This document shows, piece after piece, positions 12,331-24,034 of a stretch of DNA of 64,000 bases. The DNA comes from Erodium maritimum (taxonomy: Eukaryota > Streptophyta > Magnoliopsida > Geraniales > Geraniaceae): the NCBI GenBank assembly GCA_963921825.1, contig OY997593.1:63906039-63970038 (forward strand), written 5' to 3'. Position 1 is the stretch's first letter. Every line of letters starts with the position of its first letter. The notes under the pieces were generated by a model that searched no databases, was not told the origin of the DNA, and saw nothing but the letters and a program-made list of their open reading frames with translations. A program made the translations under genes and the position numbers.

Positions 12331-12893
12331 GATGAATTTGAGTTACTAATAATAATAATTCTCATTTCGATTGTTAAATTATGAAGAAAATATGTCTAAA
12401 GCTCTTTCTTCTAACAATCGAAATGAGAATTATTCTTAGGGAAAACTACCGATACCTACCCAAAACCATGCCCATTTAACTGATGTCTACCTAAAATTTA
12501 AAATTAACTGATGCATACCTTGAAATTTCGAAAATGTAACTCAAAACCCCTCTGTCAGCTAAAATGACGAAAATACCCTCAACTATACTTCAATAATTAT
12601 GTTAAAAAAATTATTTAAAAATTACTTTTGTTATATTTATATATTTACTTATTAAATGACTTCATTTTTATTTAAAAAATCACTTCATTTATATGTTAAA
12701 AAAAGTATTTTAAAAAATCACTGAGGGTATTTTCGTCATTTTAGCTGACAAAAGGGGTTTTTAGTTACAAGTCGTAACTTCAGGGTATACATCAGTTAAC
12801 TTTAAACTTCAGAGTAAACATCGGTTAAATGACCATCGTTTTGGGTAGGTATCTGTAGTTTTCCCTTATTCTTATTAGTAACTCAAATTCATC
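12331..12893. repeat. Foldback element with 46-bp arms, split by a Mutator MITE
   Basis: The left arm 12331-12376 (gatgaatttgagttactaat onward) is an almost perfect reverse complement of 12412-12438 plus 12875-12893. Without the MITE insertion the loop is only about 35 bases. The arms may extend a further ~20 bases outward with mismatches. No target duplication for this outer element was identified. Confidence 0.75.
12439..12865. mobile_element. Mutator-like MITE, 427 bp, 9-bp target duplication
   Basis: It begins GGGAAAACTACC and ends in its reverse complement-like GTAGTTTTCCC. The terminal inverted repeats are long (about 140 bases each, including the gagggtattttcgtcatttt block and its complement). 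The exact 9-bp duplication TTATTCTTA flanks it at 12430-12438 and 12866-12874. Long inverted repeats plus 9-bp duplications are the hallmark of Mutator-type elements. No coding capacity. Confidence 0.9.
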
Positions 12894-13004
12894 TATCTGT
12901 TGATATGGTATCAAAATCTAATCTTTTATATTATATTAAGGAGAAACATATATATGAAGACGGATGACCAATACTCTGTAATTAGCGTCTCAACAATTAA
13001 ACTA

Positions 13005-13385
13005 GTTTTTTTATCAACAAATATTTTATTAATGTCCAAGTCTTTGAACTAAAGACAAGGGAAAAGGGCTCTTCCCTCCAAACCTTACAACTTGAACCAG
13101 AATAGAATAAACCTAGGGTCTGAGACACACCTCAGGATCCCCTACATATAGTTTAAGTACGTGATTTTCCATACATGAAGCCCACCACAAAACGTAAGGG
13201 TCTAACAACTTCCTAAACCTAGATACAACATTTCTGCAACAAAGCCAACAAGGACAAAAAACACCAATACAACAAAAATGAGTCTTGTTACTCAAAATTT
13301 TCAACCATAAAGCGCAAGGAGAAAAAACAGTACAAAAAGTACAAGCCCAAAAAAACAAAGAAGGAACAAAGAAAGAAAACCCCAC
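13005..13385 (-). mobile_element. 3' end of an L1-type LINE (minus strand)
   Basis: Read on the minus strand this is T/G-rich 3' untranslated-like sequence ending aataaaatatttgttgataaaaaaac, i.e. a polyadenylation-like signal and a LINE-type tail. It abuts the plus-strand LINE at 13405, so the pair is head to head. This could be two insertions or one element with an inverted 5' part. Confidence 0.5.
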
Positions 13386-13404
13386 AACGAAATCTCTAAC
13401 GTTT

Positions 13405-15730
13405 AAAGATCTATACGAGCAAGGCGTATGACAGAGTAGAGTGGGGTTTCCTATGGGACGTCATGCGGAGTTTTGGTTTCAGTGAAGAATGGATATCACT
13501 TCTCCGAAGATGTACGTACTCAGTCACATACAATATCATGGCGGGGAGTCGTCAGGCAGGGTTTGTGCAACCTGAAATAGGTATTCGTCAGGGAGATCCT
13601 CTATCACCATACATGTTCCTATTTGTATGGAAGGATTATCCCGTCTTCTTCAAATCACAGAGAGTCGAATTCAAATAGCTCATTTGGCTCCAGCGCTTAC
13701 TCACCTTTTCTTTGCAGATGACTGTTATGTCTACTGCAAAGCAACTTACTCTGAAATGGAGAAAGTTCGATCTCTCCTCAAAATGTTCGAAGAAGCGTCG
13801 GGACAAGTGGTGAATCAGCAGAAGTCGTCTCTCTTCTTTAGCACAAACACTTATGTAGACATCATGGGTGATGGGGTGAGAGTACTGGAAATCCCGGAAT
13901 TCCCACATCCATCTCCCTATCTGGGGATTCCAAATATGATTGGGAGAAATAGGAAGCAGGGACTACAATACATCCTGGACAAGGTGATGCGTAGGATACA
14001 AAGGTGGGATGGAAAACTTCTCAATGGAGCTGGTAAGGAGGTACTTGTCAAGTCGGTCCTACAAGCCATACCTACGTACGTCATGAGTTTTATGAGACTT
14101 CTTAATGAACTCCTGGAGAAAATGAATGTGGCTCTTGCGAAGTTCTGGTGGACATCTTCAGGACACGGAGGGAAAGGCATAATTTGGCAATCGTGGGAAA
14201 CTATGTCGAAACCAAAGGAGGAGGGAGGACTGGGTTTTAAAAACCTACGGGATTTCAACACGGCTTTACTGGGGAAGCAGTTGTGGAAACTCGTGGAAAA
14301 TGAGAATAGTCTGGTGGCGAGAATATTGAAGGTGGGGTATTTCCCGGATTCCTCAGCATTGGAAGCACAAAAGAAGGAAGGGCAAAATTTTGTTTGGCAA
14401 AGCATTCTATCGACTAGAGAGATGATCACCAAAGGAGCAAGAAGATCGATCGGCCCTGGCACAACAACATCTATCATGCGTCACCCATGGCTGGTGGGAC
14501 TGGAATCCAAGATAACGACAAACAATACAAAGCTTGAACATCTTAACGTGTCGGGACTTATGAGGTTAGGTACGAGACAGTGGAATACAGACCTAATACG
14601 AGGTCTATTCAATGAGACAAATTGTCTGGCCATTTTGGCAATCCCGACAAGCATGACGACGACTACTGATTCATGGTATTGGACGGGGGAACATCTGGGA
14701 CAATATTCCGTCAAATCAGCCTACGAACTGATTCATCAAGCACATGCAGCTTTTTCAACCAAACGGACATCTAGTCTACGATTTGGGGATTGGAGGTAAT
14801 GCCAAGAATTCATACCTTCCTATGGAGAACTTGCTTGGGCTGCCTACAAGTAGCAACCAATCTTCGAAGACGTTATGTAGAGATGGAAGTGAAGTGTCTG
14901 GTATGACACGGGGAAGAAGAATCGGAGTTTCACTTGTTAGTCAATTGCCCGATGACAATGTTGGACAAAGTCTGGTTTAAGGCTTCCCCCAAATGGCTAC
15001 CAACATCATCGAATGGTTGACATCCATATTACAACTCAACCCTCCGGCGTATGGGGGAAGGGTGGGCTGCATTTTATGGGAAATCTAGAAGGCCAAGAAT
15101 AAGATAGTATGGGAGAACATCCCGCAAACGGTAGTGGCCATTTATCAAACGACGTTTTCCTTACACACGGGATGAGTGGAAGCAAAAATAAGAAAGGCAA
15201 GAGCAGGGTCATCCCCTCGGAGATCACACTCGGAGGCCGACGCGACATGAAAGTATCCCAGCCAAGGAGCGTGTGCTATAAATACAGATGTCGCATTATT
15301 TGTGACAACAGGTCAAGTGGGACAAAATGGTTATGTAAAGATGATAAGAGACGTGTCATACGGGCCCGATCATCCTCTTTTCATGGCCCTCAAATTCCGA
15401 GCCTGATGGAGGCTTATGCGATCAGGGATGCGCTGACTTGGCTCCTGCAAAAGCATGGACAGCGGACCAGCTTCAAAAGTGATTGTAAGATCATAGTGGA
15501 TATGATCAATATGGGGGGAGGATCCACTTCCCCTATATGGATAATAGTTAAAAATTGTACTTCCCTAGTAAGTAGAGTCGAGTGCGTACAACACGAATTT
15601 GTTAGACGAACAACAAACAAAGCAGCTCATTGGCTTGTTAGGGCGGCTTGTTCTTCCCCTGTCCGGGAGTGGCAAGGCCGGAACCATTCCACACAATTAA
15701 TAATATTCCTATTTTGATAAAAAAAAAAAT
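13405..15730 (+). pseudogene. 5'-truncated L1-type LINE: reverse transcriptase, zinc-knuckle and RNase H remains
   Basis: The sequence starts inside the polymerase domain. The frame 13463-13678 has SVTYN and GIRQGDPLSPYMF. After a frameshift, 13627-14799 (390 codons) carries the catalytic FFADDCYVYC box and a LINE-type thumb and connection (PYLGIPNMIGRNR, EEGGLGFKNLRDFN). Past 14790 the zf-RVT region is broken; one zinc-binding Cys codon reads TGA. Then 15109-15717 contains an RVT_3-type RNase H domain (LMEAYAIRDALTWLL, SDCKIIVDM, FVRRTTNKAAHWL). The element ends in ttgataaaaaaaaaaa at about 15715-15730. It lacks ORF1 and the endonuclease, so it is 5'-truncated as is typical of target-primed insertion, and is not functional. 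Confidence 0.88.
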
Positions 15731-15874
15731 AACAGTTTACAATAGATTATTTATGTAATTATCAAATTAGATACGGTAAAGATAGAGTGCCAAATTAGAA
15801 GTGTAAACTACTATAGAGCCTTTATGGAGTCTCTTTTGTTATAATCGAGTCCAAATTAGAAAAAAAAAGAATAA

Positions 15875-17077
15875 TTATGAATAAACTTTTGTCACCTCCT
15901 CCTCGACGATAAGAGTTAATCCAGCTGTGTACATGATCTCCATATGTTGAGAAAAAAGAGTGAAGCGACATTCGTATTCGCGTTGGTAAATTTGAGCGAG
16001 AGTTCGAGCCTTGAGATGGTAACGAACAAGTATCTTCCCGACCACAAGATACAAACATGTCTCCTCCGCACCGAAGAAGACAACCCTGCAACACGGGACA
16101 CGCCTCAAAGCTTTCAACCAAGCTCCCATTATACACAATGTCGGGACAACCTTGACATCGAAACCAAACCGGGCCCGAAAGTCCCCAACAAGGTCGCGGA
16201 GGCAGTACACATGGCACCAGCGGTCGGTCCCCTTATCCATCTCGTACATATTCAACCCTCCGACGTCAAAATCATCATCGCAGACACCCATGACGAGATG
16301 CAAACGTTCCCCAGACAGTCCGAGGTAGAGCACGTGGTCCGAGGAAGGCAACGCGACTCGTTCCATCCTCTCCTCCCCGACCACGTGAAAACGGTACACT
16401 TGAGGTTTATCCTTTAGACTATACAATGATGTGTTCTTTCGGTCAACCGAAGTCCAGTAAACCGCGCCATTCCAAAAGACACCATGTGCGTATTTTTGAA
16501 GATCCGGGAAGGCAAGGGGAGCTGAAGAGGGCCTCCAGTGGCGGGTTTCGGAAGAGTAAATCATAGGTTTACGGAAGGAGGAGAAGACGACAACCTTGTA
16601 GTGAGGCGAAACGTACGGGTCAAAGGCGAGGTAAGCAGCCTTAAGACAAAAATCTGCGTGTGGGTATTGGTGAGGAAGTGGTGCGTATAGTTTGGTTGTG
16701 GGGTTGGAGACGTACAACTGGTGAACGCGCTTGTTACAATCAACATAGTATTCTTTGCAAGACAAATATAGGCCGTTGCAAGAGTGTTGGTATAGCGCTT
16801 CTTCGGAGGGATATACTTGCAATCTTCCCGGTGGTGATGTGCCGTCTAAAGGTACAACTGCACCATCTCGACTTGGGATGCCGGAGAACAACTCTTTGAG
16901 AGGTTTGGGGAGAGAGAATTGGGGAGTGGTGCTGATCAGAGAGAGCCATTGTTTCGACACCGACTTGAATTTGGCCACGGATTTCAACGGCAGCCGGAGG
17001 AGGATTAAGGTTAAGAGGTCGTCGTTTCCGGAGATGAACTCAGCCGCCGAACAATGCAAGGTCGATGGCTTCTTCAT
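15875..17077 (-). CDS. F-box protein with F-box-associated domain, intact and intronless
   Basis: An uninterrupted 400-residue frame runs from the ATG at 17075-17077 to a stop at 15875. Residues ~13-55 form an F-box (DDLLTLILLRLPLKSVAKFK, then SVSKQWLSLIS), which would bind SKP1 in an SCF ubiquitin ligase. The remainder follows the plant F-box-associated beta-propeller-like pattern, with NPTTKLYAPLP, YKVVVFSS, YSSETRHWRPSSAPL, HGVFWNGAVYW and LYLGLSGERLHLVMG. Length and lack of introns are normal for this large plant family; the target protein cannot be inferred. The upstream region is AT-rich with TATATA at about 17115-17135. It is the only complete host-type gene in the window. Confidence 0.9.
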   Translation of the reverse strand: MKKPSTLHCSAAEFISGNDDLLTLILLRLPLKSVAKFKSVSKQWLSLISTTPQFSLPKPLKELFSGIPSRDGAVVPLDGTSPPGRLQVYPSEEALYQHSCNGLYLSCKEYYVDCNKRVHQLYVSNPTTKLYAPLPHQYPHADFCLKAAYLAFDPYVSPHYKVVVFSSFRKPMIYSSETRHWRPSSAPLAFPDLQKYAHGVFWNGAVYWTSVDRKNTSLYSLKDKPQVYRFHVVGEERMERVALPSSDHVLYLGLSGERLHLVMGVCDDDFDVGGLNMYEMDKGTDRWCHVYCLRDLVGDFRARFGFDVKVVPTLCIMGAWLKALRRVPCCRVVFFGAEETCLYLVVGKILVRYHLKARTLAQIYQREYECRFTLFSQHMEIMYTAGLTLIVEEEVTKVYS

Positions 17078-17576
17078 GTCTGATTCGGAGCTCCTCTACT
17101 TTTGAATTAGGGTTTGGTATATGTGTCGATATATATGTTGACTAACACTACTGGAAATTGGTTTTTGAAAATTGATACTCAATTAATTGAGTATCTATAA
17201 TTTAATGCTAATTAAAAAATATTTCCAATTAGTGATAGACGTGATTGGAGGATGACTCATTAATAATAAGATCTGTTATAACAGTAATTAATGTAATTAT
17301 AATTAATGGTTAATACAATTAACGCAGGCGTGATTACAAGTAACTAGGTGCGGGCACCGTACGATGCGCGGTGGAAGTCGAAAAAAATGTGTGGGGTAAG
17401 CTCAATGTTGTCGAATATGGTAAGAATGATATATGATTGTATGTGATACAACAAACATAAGATGGACGATAAAAACGGTTTTGTTGGAGGTGGGAGGTCG
17501 TGTGACATTCACTTTCAAGAACGACACATATTTGGAAATTACCGTCAAACATGGAACCCAATTTAGAGATGTCCAA
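17078..17576 (-). promoter_or_regulatory. Upstream region of the F-box gene
   Basis: Short leader, then a TATATA-rich patch about 40-60 bases above the start codon, then AT-rich sequence containing a possible CACTA-type MITE (17146-17234). It ends where the gypsy LTR complex begins at 17577, so regulatory sequence may have been displaced. Confidence 0.45.
17146..17234. mobile_element. Possible very short CACTA-like inverted-repeat element
   Basis: It starts CACTACTGGAAAT and ends in the complement of CACTAATTGGAAAT, giving 13-14 bp terminal inverted repeats with the CACTA signature over 89 bp. The flanking 3 bases do not match as a target duplication, so the call is weak. Confidence 0.35.
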
Positions 17577-17762
17577 TGTCACGCCCCAAATCCGGTTTTG
17601 ACCGAACTCGAGACGTGAACTTAGATAAATAAATAATAAAGACAAATTAAAAAAAATAAGTCTTGAAATAATACTACGAAAACCAAATCTGATCAAATGA
17701 GTCAACAGTTCAAAAGTAAACAGTAAAAGCAGTGTTTAGTTTAAAATACACAGTACGTCTCT

Positions 17763-20619
17763 TGTAAAGCCCGTCCCGGTTTAAAGTAACTAAAATTTTA
17801 AAGTTATCGTTTTAGAGCGTCGTGGTTGAAATTCGGATCGAGAAATTTAATCGAGCGCGAATTAAAAAGTTTTTCAAAAAAAAAAGAGATCCGGGTCGGA
17901 CGGACTTGACCCGGCCAGGCCCGCCCCGGTCCAGTTGAGATCTCGTTTGGGTTGTGCGGCCCACTTCACCTGAGGCCCACTAACCGGCCTTAGAGGGTAC
18001 GAATTAGGGTTCTGAGACCCATCGTTCGCGTCCCCTCTCTCTCTCTTCCCGACTACCCCCTTCTCTCTCTCTCTGCTTCTCTCCCTTCTTTCCCGTTCAT
18101 CACGTCGCGCCGTCTTCTCCTTCCCCTCCATCCTTCTCCGTTCAACACGCCAGCCGCCACCGCCCCTCACCTCCCGATCCCCTCGCCCTCACGCCATCAC
18201 CTCCATCTCCCACTCAGATCGGAGCCGAGCCCCTCGAACCCAACCTCGCCGCCCCTCCTTCTCCATCGTCTTCGTCCAGACCCACCGCCGCCGACTCCCC
18301 CGCCTCTCTCTCTCATCTCGACGCGCTGGCGCCGCTTCGCCACCGGAGAGCTCTGCCGAGCCAAGACCGCCGAGATTCTCGTCGGTCCCGTTCGTTTCTG
18401 AGGCGATTCTTCGCCGTGCTCCGCCGCCCTTCCACCGTTCCCTTGTCCTACGGTGAGCTTCGGACCGTGACACCTCGGTCGGTTTTGTCACCGCCGATGG
18501 TCGGTCGTTTCTGAAACCGAGCCCTCTCCTTCTTCCTTTTTGATTTTCGATTGTTTTGTTCCCGAGCTTGGTTGGATCTAGATATTTCTGGGCAAATCTG
18601 TTTGAATCTGGACTTGAATCAAAGGGCTTTCGAAAGAACATAAAAATATAGGATTTAAAGTAAAATCTGATTTAAATAAATAAGGGTTAAAAACAGATCG
18701 GTTTAAAGATGGTTTTTTGAACGGTTGAACGTTGAGGAACTGGACGTTCAAATCAGACTTAGAACGGGATAAAAGTGGGACGCTAAATCGGGTACCTCGG
18801 GAACCGTGCCACGAAACTCGTACCTCGGGAATCGTGCCACGAAACCCGTACCTCGGGAGACGTGCATCGGGAGACGTGCACCGAGTTCTATGCTCGGGAC
18901 TCGAGTACTCAAACCCGATTCGTCGTTTAATTCCGCTTTTAAACCGTTCGAGTTTAAAGGACAACTTGTCGTTCGTTTGAGTGTATTTCTGAGTGTAAGT
19001 TTTAACTATTAAAAATCAGACTTGGACTTCGCCCGAGAAGACCGGAGCTGAACCCAGGCTTGGACTTCACCTGAGTAGACTGGAGGTAGGCCCGGACGTC
19101 AACAACTAGGAGACGCAGCTGTCGTGACCGTCTTGAGGTAGGGAAAGTAGCGAATACCGGTTCGATTGTGGAAAGTTACTAGTATGCATGCTAGATAATA
19201 ATAAAACTGGAACGAGCATTAATATGATAAAATAACCGGCCGAGTCTTAGTAACATGTAGGATGTGATTCAGTAGTTAACTGCTTTCAATACTTGGGAAC
19301 TTGCCGTGCTGGTAGATTGGCCATGTCGAGCCGTAGGTTGTGTGTTGATTGAATTGCCTGTTACGGATTGAGATGCATGCTGTGTGACCTAGGGTCGATA
19401 AGTTTAAGAATCAAGAATTAGTATATTCGGTGTAACATGCTGTTACGAGGTGTGGGCAAGTGTGTCGTGACTGTTGCTTGTGAACCCTTGGTTGTGATAT
19501 GGTCGGGTGAGTGATAGACCGACGTGCTGTGCTTTTGTGGTAAGACTGTTGGGCTTGGTGAGCCGTGTTTGATCTGTGGCATTTCGATGCGTGATTGTTA
19601 TTTTGTTGTGTGTTCCTTGAGGATGGTATTCCGGTTGTGTTTGGGGCCTACGGGTCGTGTTTGGGGCCGACGTGCCATAATATGATTGGGGCCTACGGGT
19701 CGTGTTGGGCCTACGGGTCGTGTTGGGCCGACGGGCCACATCATATCATCTTGCATATGGCCGACGGGTTGGAGCCGACGGGCCACATCATATCATATTG
19801 CATAAGGCCGACGGGTCGGAGCCAACGGGACACATCATATCATAGTGGGCCTGCGGGTCGTGGTTGGGCCTGCGGGTCGTGGCTAGGCCTGCGGGTCGTG
19901 GTTGGGCCTACGGGTCGTGTTGGGCACTGGGTGCCGTGTTTCAGCCTCGATGATCTATGGTCCTTTGGAGACGTTTCCGAGGGTCCCGAAGAATGCGTCC
20001 TCATAGGGATGTTTCCGGCATTCTCGACGTTATACGTCTTTGTGACGTTATGCGTCTCCTCTGGATCGAGAGGTAGTCCGATGGATGCTTGACCTACCGG
20101 TTTTTACGATGGTATCGGGCTGTGTACAACCGGCGGAGTTTGGGTATTGTGGTACGGGACGTGTGTGCTGCTAGTTTTTGTGTTGGTTGCGTTTGCTGTT
20201 TGTTATTGATTTTTGTTGTGAAAGTCATCGTTAAGAGTATTGTAAGTTTGGCTATGAACCCCGGTTGGTATTTAGTCGTGTTGTACTAGTATGCCCTAAT
20301 TAAACGGTTACTCGTGGTGGTGAGCCGAGGTTCATCACTTTAACTACTTTTTCTACTGGGCGAAAGCTCACCCCTTACTTTGTGGTGTTTCAGGTGTTGA
20401 GCGGGATTATGCTAGTAGGACACAACTGAGCTGGGGAGCTGGCGTGGGTCTTGTCTAGTAGGTCTAGAGACGTACCGTGTTTTTGGACTAAATACTTGTT
20501 TTAATGAGTATAAATTTCAGAGTTTCATTTAATGTTTATTTTTAATTAATTTCGATTAAAATTATTGTGATTTTAGTTCACGTCTCGAGTCCGGTCAAAA
20601 CCGGATTTGGGGCGTGACA
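17763..20619 (+). mobile_element. Solo gypsy LTR, 2.86 kb, target duplication TCTCT, nested in an opposite LTR
   Basis: It begins TGTAAAGCCCGTCCC and ends GGGGCGTGACA, flanked by exact TCTCT at 17758-17762 and 20620-20624. It interrupts the minus-strand LTR 17577-22977, so it is younger. It includes a GGCCTACGGGTCGTG-type minisatellite (19641-19925) and a GGGC-GAAA-GCTC stem-loop (20358-20369). Confidence 0.92.
19641..19925 (+). repeat. GGGCCTACGGGTCGTG minisatellite in the LTR
   Basis: Units of about 16-30 bases with the core GGGCC(T/G)(A/G)CGGGTCG(T/G) repeat more than ten times, some separated by acatcatatcat. This explains the Gly/Arg/Pro-rich false frames on both strands. Confidence 0.8.
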
Positions 20620-22977
20620 TCTCTAGACACTAGCCAAGACCCTCGTCAGCTCCCAAACTCCGAGAATCCTGCTAGTACTGATCCCGCTCAACACCTGTAA
20701 GACAACAAGGTAAGGGGTGGGCTTTCGCTCAGTAGGAAAAGTAGTTAAGGTCATGAACGTTAGTTCACTACCACGAGTAATCGTCCAATTAGGGCATACC
20801 GGCAAAGCATGATTATCAACAACGCCCACGGGACAAGTACTCATCACCAATCACTCTCACAAGGCCACAACCACATATAATACAATGCACAAAGCTAACC
20901 AGCACGCACCGAGCACACAACAGAACAACACATAATTTAGTACCACCGTTCCCAACATCACCGACTGTCACATCCCTTCTCATTTATATCGTATCGGAAC
21001 ACACAACATCGGTCCCGACATCTTCCAGTCACCGAGACTCGGGGTAACATACCTGACCGGCAATACATTCAGTCGGATGCCTTCCCGTCACAGAGACTCG
21101 GGGCCTCGCGCATAACGGACCGACACATACCTCGGTCGTGCGCCCTCCCGGACCACACAACATCGGGGTAATAGTTAAACCACCCTCGTCCTTGATACTC
21201 TACACCGGCATACTCTCTCGGTGTAGGTAACATACCGGGCTCAGATCATCTTGGAACACACATCAAGAGACCAACACGCATCACAATGCCATAGTTCGAC
21301 CACGGTATCCAACCGGGCCAACTCACCATAACACACAATCGGTCTATCACTCACCCAATCACATCACAACCAAGGGTTCACATTATACCAAACACGGCAC
21401 ACTTTCCCACACATAGTCACACATGTTACACCGAGTATAATCTTATTAAGACTCTCAAACAGCGGCTACAGCAAGCATCATGCATCTCAACCAACACGCA
21501 ATCCTAAGGCTCGACCTGACCATTCTACCAGCACGTCAATTTCCCAAGATATTGAAAGCGATTAATCTAGTGAATCACATCCTACATGCACACTAAGACT
21601 CGTCCGGTTATTATGTAATTGAAATCGGTTATTCTAGTGAATCACATCCTATATACAAACTAGGACCTTTCCGGTTTTATTATTTACCTAACATGCATAC
21701 TAGTAACTTTCCGTAATTAAACCGGTATTCGCTACGTTCCCTACCTCAAGAATAAACAGCTACGTCTCCTAGCTGCTGACGTCCGGGCCTACGTCCGGTC
21801 TTCTCGGACGAAGTCAAAGTCTGATTTTAACAAGTAAAGGTGATAATCAGTCATGCTTCAGTCCGAATCAGTCCTCTAATTTACCAATTAAGTCATTTAA
21901 TATATCAATTTGGTCCTTTAAGTTTTCCAAATTAAATCATTTAGTTTAATTAATTAAATAATCTGACCGACCCGGCCCCGACCCGAATCCGACCCGAATC
22001 TGAATCTGACCCGAATCCAAATCCAGACCTGGGCCTGACCCGACAAGACCCGGACCCAGATCCGAACTCGGATTAGGCCTTAGCCCATCCTGGCTTGGCC
22101 CGAGGCCCAAACTGGCCTGGAGGACCAAGGCCCAGTTGGGTCAAGTCTCGGTCGGGCCCAAGTCTCGGTCCTGGCATGAGTTGTGAACGGGGACGAGGCG
22201 AGCTAGGGTTCCGGTGAGCTGAGGACGGGGAAGAGGCGAGGCCAGGGTTGGTTCTCGACGGCGGCGGCGGCGTCAGGGGAGCTCGGAGGGACGAGTGGTG
22301 GTCGTTAGTACGAGTCTAGAGACCCTCCATTCCAGATCCGATGGCGTGGGAGCTTCGCCAGCGTTGGAGCAGAGATCTTGAGCTCGGGAGCTCCGGCCGT
22401 GTCTCTCCAGCTGAGCTTAGCCAAAAAGAGCTCGCGCGCGAGCGAATCTCTGGGAAGTGGCTGACGGGGAAGGTGAATCGGGCCGGGATAAGGCTCACCT
22501 GCACTGGATTCCCCAATGTCGGTGTTGCGTGGCTCGAAACGAGGACGGGGCGACATCGGCGGCGATAGCGAAGAACTTGCGGCGTCGCGGTTCGATCTCT
22601 GACACAGGGGCGTGGCGACGGAGCTTTGGCGTCGGTCTCGTGGGTGAGGGAGGGGAGGTCAGGCGAGAGGGTTCTGGAGCTCCGGCGACCTGTCCGAGGA
22701 AGAGAGAGAGATATGAGAGAGAGAAGCGAGAGATAAGGGAGGAAGGAAGACGAAGCCTCGGGAAGCGTGCATGGAAAATGAGGAGGAAGAACACTATAGC
22801 TAGGGTTAGGGTGAAAGAGGGTTGGGCCTAGCGAACTGGGCCTGGCAGGTTGGGCCTGGTCTGGCTTTGCCCAACGTCTTTTTTTAATCTAGCCCAAAAT
22901 TCAACCCGTTTTCCAACCAACTACATTCCAAATTAATAACTTAAATATTAATTCCTTTAATCGGGGCGGTCTTTACA

Positions 22978-23010
22978 ATCTACCCCCCTTAAAGGAATTT
23001 CGTCCTCGAA
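22978..23010 (-). other. Polypurine tract and internal stub of the minus-strand gypsy element
   Basis: On the minus strand it reads aaatttcgaggacgaaattc followed by ctttaaggggggtagat, directly before the LTR start at 22977. The plus-strand element at 48296-48328 has the same arrangement (ttcgaggatgg, then ttttaagggggtagat). Only this stub of the internal region remains. Confidence 0.8.
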
Positions 23011-24034
23011 ATTTAAAACAGACGTTAGGGGTGAGCAAGATTCACCGAAATCACCATAACCGGCCGGCCCCGGCCGGCACCGTCACCGGAATCACCGGTG
23101 CCGGGATGAACTCGGGTCGACGACGGTGGAGAAAGTGAGGAACCGAGGACTATCCGGCCGATCGTCGGTTTTGGATGTTGATAACCGCCGGTTAACCGGT
23201 GAAACCGTCACCGACAACCATGCTCTGCGTCTAGCCATTTTTCTGGCGCCGTCTAACACCAACCTTGCCTCTGTAAATGATATTATTTACTAGGGCTACA
23301 AACACGATGAAGAAGACGAGTAAATGGTTGGCCTGTACTTTTAACTTAAATAAAAGCCCATAAGTAAAGCCCAACATAAAGAAGTCCAAAACTAAAACAA
23401 TGAAACCCTAACTCACATGCCTATAAATACTTAGTACCACACCCTCTGTCTCCATTCTTCTCTGTCACCATAGTGCCTCTCCCTCCATTCTCTCTACTTG
23501 TATGTATTTTTTTGCTGCAACCATGTCTCGCTGTAGTGATTCCCACCGAGAATACACCATCCGCCTCTGTCGATGGTTGAGGAGGAGGAGGTAGAGAACC
23601 GATAGTGGGCAGCCGCTTCGGCAGCCGCCTACGGCGCAGTTTGTCATCCAGCCCTAGGGCAGGTTGTTGGGGATAGGGGAGAGAAAGGAGAGAAGTGGCT
23701 GAGGGCTCGACTGCTACTACCACAGGGGTAGCAACGGCGGCAAGGGGCTCAGCGGCGGTAGGGAGAGGAGTCAGCACCATACTTTCGGCTAGGTCAAGGA
23801 GGAAAAGCTCTCAAAGGCGAGAGAAAGTAATGATTTTGCTGATAATAGGTTGTTTTGTTAATATTAATTAGTTTACTAATAAGAAATTATTAATATTAAT
23901 TGTTAGCTACCATAACGATAATATTTTACATAGTAGAGCTAAAAAAAACCCGGGCTCCAGAATATCGTCCGGGTTGACCGTAGCTAACCCGACTTTCTTG
24001 GACCCGTAGAAAAATCATACTTTGATTCGGAGAC
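23011..24034. other. Spacer with an hAT-like terminal remnant
   Basis: At about 23026 is TAGGGGTGAGCAAG followed by ATCACCGAAA/ACCGGCCGG repeats. This resembles the subterminal sequence of the hAT element at 61725-62744, so an hAT fragment probably runs to about 23290. The remainder (23290-24034) has an open frame on the minus strand (23421-23780) with no recognised domain and no gene signals. It also holds a transcript-like C/T-rich stretch after a tataaatac box near 23420. Confidence 0.45.

Larger units (their letters stand above)
17577..22977 (-). mobile_element. Minus-strand gypsy 3' LTR split by another solo LTR
   Basis: On the minus strand this LTR begins at 22977 (TGTAAAGACCGCCCCG) and ends at 17577 (GGGGCGTGACA). 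Plus-strand positions 17763-20619 are a later insertion; the remaining parts (17577-17762 and 20625-22977) join to about 2.5 kb. It is a 3' LTR because a polypurine tract adjoins its start at 22978-23010. The rest of the element is missing. It shares the family stem-loop (20719-20730, minus) and the GC-rich GACCCGAATC repeats (about 21966-22080). Confidence 0.85.

Noticed and set aside
13917..14477. 186-codon minus-strand frame
   Set aside because: Antisense shadow of the LINE reverse transcriptase.
17874..18641. Arg/Glu/Gly-rich frames on the minus strand
   Set aside because: Same situation inside the solo LTR 17763-20619; similar false frames recur in the other LTRs.
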